A model generated the notes under the pieces. It did not search any database. It had not been told where the DNA came from and saw only the letters and a program-made list of their open reading frames with translations. Shown here one piece after another: positions 16,256-17,703 of a stretch of 17,703 nt of DNA. The translations under genes were made by a program, and so were the position numbers. Source of the stretch: Pigoraptor vietnamica (Eukaryota; Opisthokonta; Filasterea); NCBI GenBank assembly GCA_943704525.1, contig CALSCQ010001089.1, positions 1 through 17,703 on the forward strand. The letters are read 5' to 3'. Each line of letters begins with the position of its first letter. Position 1 is the first letter of the stretch.

Positions 16256-16702
16256 TTTCAGCCACTCTTACTTCTCTTACTCTGCGTCCTACGCTGTATA
16301 TACATGTGTGTGTGCGTGCGTGTGTGTGTGTGTGTATGTGTGTGTGTGTGTGCGTGCGTGTGTGCGTGTGTGCGTGTTCCATCTGGTGTTGATCTGACGC
16401 ACGTGTGACGGCACGGCAGAAAAGTGCTGACGCTCACAACACACTTCGTCAGCCACAAGGGCCGTTTGCCATTGTGCGCCCATTCTCCGTACCCTCTTCT
16501 CCCCTTTCCCACTCTCCTCTTGCTGTCCTCACAAGCAAGCAACGCGTGGGCTTCTTCGTGCGATCGCACGGTGCACAGTCGCTGTGTCGGTTGGGGAGAG
16601 TGGCTCTTGCGGCCTGATCGACCGAAAGCAAGGCACACGGGTGTGCAGCACACCCTGCTTGGCACGCGACGGAGGGATCTGTCCCTTCGATCTGTGGCCA
16701 TC
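16256..16702. promoter_or_regulatory. Divergent ALG13/CHMP2B intergenic promoter region with (TG)n
   Basis: The 447 bp between two divergently oriented starts must carry both promoters (inferred from layout). A (TG)n/TGCG microsatellite occupies about 16302-16376, and a tatatacatg motif at about 16296-16305 lies about 45 bp upstream of the ALG13 ATG, a possible TATA element for that gene. The CHMP2B side holds a pyrimidine-rich stretch (about 16480-16525). No coding frame here is supported. Confidence 0.5.
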
Positions 16703-17543
16703 ATGTTTGGGGCCAAAAAGTCACCGCAAGGTTTGTGCACTACGAGCCGGTAGTGCGTGGGACTTGTGTATTTGTGTGTGTGTGTGTGCGTTTGTTTGCG
16801 TCTGTGTAGTGAGTATGTATGAATGTGTATGTCAGCCGTGTGTGTGTTTTGTATGTGTGCGTGTGTGTTGTGTGTGTGTGTGTGAGTGTGTGTGTGTGTG
16901 TGCGTGCGTGTGTGTGTGTGTGTGTGTGTTGCGTTTTCAGTATGTGTGTGTGCGGTGTATGTGTGTGTTTGTGTGGTGTGTGTGTGTGTGTGTTGCGTTT
17001 TCAGTATGTGTGTGTGTGCGGTGTGTGTGCGTTCGTGCGCGTGTGTATGACCAGGGCCATTCGTCTTTCCTTGTGATCGTAGCGCAAATGCGCGAGCAGA
17101 AGCGGGACATGAGTCGCATCCAGCGCGACCTGGAGAGAGACCGCTCGCAGCTCGATAAACAGGAGAAGCAGCTTGTGGGTATTGTGGTAAACTTACGTAT
17201 GGAAGTTTGCCGCCGTGCGCAGCGTTCTTTTTCTGCGTGTTGTGACAGTTAGTGTGCGTGTGGGGCTGTGTGCACGTACCTGTGTGTATGCGTGTATGTG
17301 CGCGTGTAAGTGTGCATGCGTGCATGTGTATGTGCAATCGTGCGCACATGGCGGTGCTTAATGCCTCTCTTATTAACGTGCACGCGCGCGCACTCGCAGG
17401 AGGCGGAGATCAAGAAGATGGCGAAGCAGGGCAACAACGACGCGGCCAAAGTGCTCGCAAAGCAGCTCATTCGCATCCGTGCACAGCGCACAAAATCACA
17501 CGCAACCAGCGCAAAGGTCACCGCGATTGGCGCGCAGACGACG
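16703..17543 (+). CDS. CHMP2B: CHMP2B/VPS2-type ESCRT-III subunit, 5' part
   Basis: Exons 16703-16730, 17083-17174 and 17400-17543 give the first 88 residues; the gene continues past the window (family about 210 aa). CHMP2 proteins assemble with CHMP3 on the CHMP4 filament and recruit VPS4 through a C-terminal MIM to complete membrane scission at endosomes, midbody and nuclear envelope. Exon 1 encodes MFGAKKSPQ, a membrane-inserting N-terminus like MASLFKKK; exon 2 QMREQKRDMSRIQRDLERDR then SQLDKQEKQL; exon 3 EAEIKKMAKQGNNDAAKVLA then KQLIRIRAQRTKSHATSAKV. The EKQLE-EIKKMAK-GN--A-KVLAKQL series and the KT-S-A-S-KV run match CHMP2B better than CHMP2A. Exon 1 ends in phase 1 with a less usual gtttgt donor; exon 3 ends in phase 0 at gtgcgt. 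Helices 3-6 and the MIM are not visible, so integrity cannot be judged. Confidence 0.93.
16757..17045. repeat. (GT)n-rich intron 1 of CHMP2B with a 64-bp duplication
   Basis: Nearly the whole of CHMP2B intron 1 (16731-17082) is interrupted (GT)n. Within it, gcgttttcagtatgtgtgtg occurs at 16931 and 16995, a 64-bp period; each copy carries ttttcag, which looks like a 3' splice site. Using either would not keep the reading frame into the known exon 2, so they are read as decoys. Confidence 0.85.
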
Positions 17544-17703
17544 GTGCGTGTGTGGCGACAACAGCGACGAAGTGGTCGTTGCCTGTTTACTGCGCATTAT
17601 TCGCCGCGTTCCATTTCCCGCCCTCCTCCCTAGCGAGAGTGTGTCACTACCACAACACACAACACTCACCCACATCTGTCTGTATGCGCTTGGTCCCCCC
17701 CCC
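17544..17703 (+). other. CHMP2B intron 3 (5' part), window edge
   Basis: After the gtgcgt donor at 17544 the sequence is non-coding to the end of the window, with no convincing acceptor leading into conserved CHMP2B sequence. The window ends in nine C residues, as it begins with seven G residues. Confidence 0.6.

Noticed and set aside
16931-17004. Alternative acceptors (ttttcag) in CHMP2B intron 1
   Set aside because: They are duplicated decoys in a GT tract and do not lead in frame into CHMP2B sequence.

Overview
The window is nuclear DNA from a gene-dense, GC-rich, intron-rich unicellular eukaryote. Seven protein genes can be supported, six of them by clear family resemblance: the last exon of LIS1 (+, 76-414), the mitochondrial rRNA ribose methyltransferase MRM1 (+, 928-4136, 7 exons), the tiny SCAR/WAVE subunit BRK1 (-, 4285-5093, 3 exons), the HOPS/CORVET subunit VPS16 (+, 5488-11121, 20 exons), a WOPR-domain (Gti1/Pac2/Wor1-type) regulator (+, 12618-13866, 4 exons), an uncharacterised protein with an RVSF motif (+, 14635-15234), ALG13 (-, 15238-16255, 3 exons) and the 5' part of CHMP2B (+, 16703 to beyond the window). 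Exon joins were chosen by hand so that phase, GT/GC-AG borders and family alignment agree. The VPS16, BRK1 and ALG13 models give 848, 74 and 168 aa, close to the usual family lengths.

Lineage: WOPR proteins are known as a fungal transcription-factor family, whereas BRK1 belongs to the WAVE complex, which Dikarya lost but chytrid-like fungi and most other opisthokonts keep. LIS1 and CHMP2B fit an opisthokont too. I infer an early-diverging (zoosporic) fungus or a close sister lineage such as a nucleariid or rozellid/aphelid. The species cannot be named from sequence alone.

Layout: 1-5.1 kb holds LIS1, MRM1 and convergent BRK1. BRK1 and VPS16 are divergent across a 394-bp promoter region. VPS16 fills 5.5-11.1 kb. 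At 11.1-12.6 kb lies a gene-poor stretch with a peculiar CCGG/GGCCGG-rich island, short direct repeats, then CCAAT boxes ahead of the WOPR gene. At 13.9-14.6 kb there is a degenerate ~150-170 bp duplication and an unexplained Cys-rich minus-strand ORF. The RVSF gene and ALG13 are tail-to-tail with only 3 bp between stop codons. ALG13 and CHMP2B are divergent.

Introns (about 35 modelled) are short, rich in (GT)n or (CA)n, use a GTG-type donor (mostly GTGCG/GTGAG/GTGGG), and often carry a CTGAC/CTGAT branch-like motif; two appear to be GC-AG. Several introns hold tandem duplications, including a 69-bp minisatellite in BRK1. A tRNA-Asn 3'-half remnant lies antisense in VPS16 intron 1. The genes are functionally unrelated housekeeping genes (dynein regulation, mitochondrial ribosome, actin nucleation, endolysosomal fusion, N-glycosylation, ESCRT-III) plus one regulator. 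I see no operon-like system or mobile element with recognisable enzymes.
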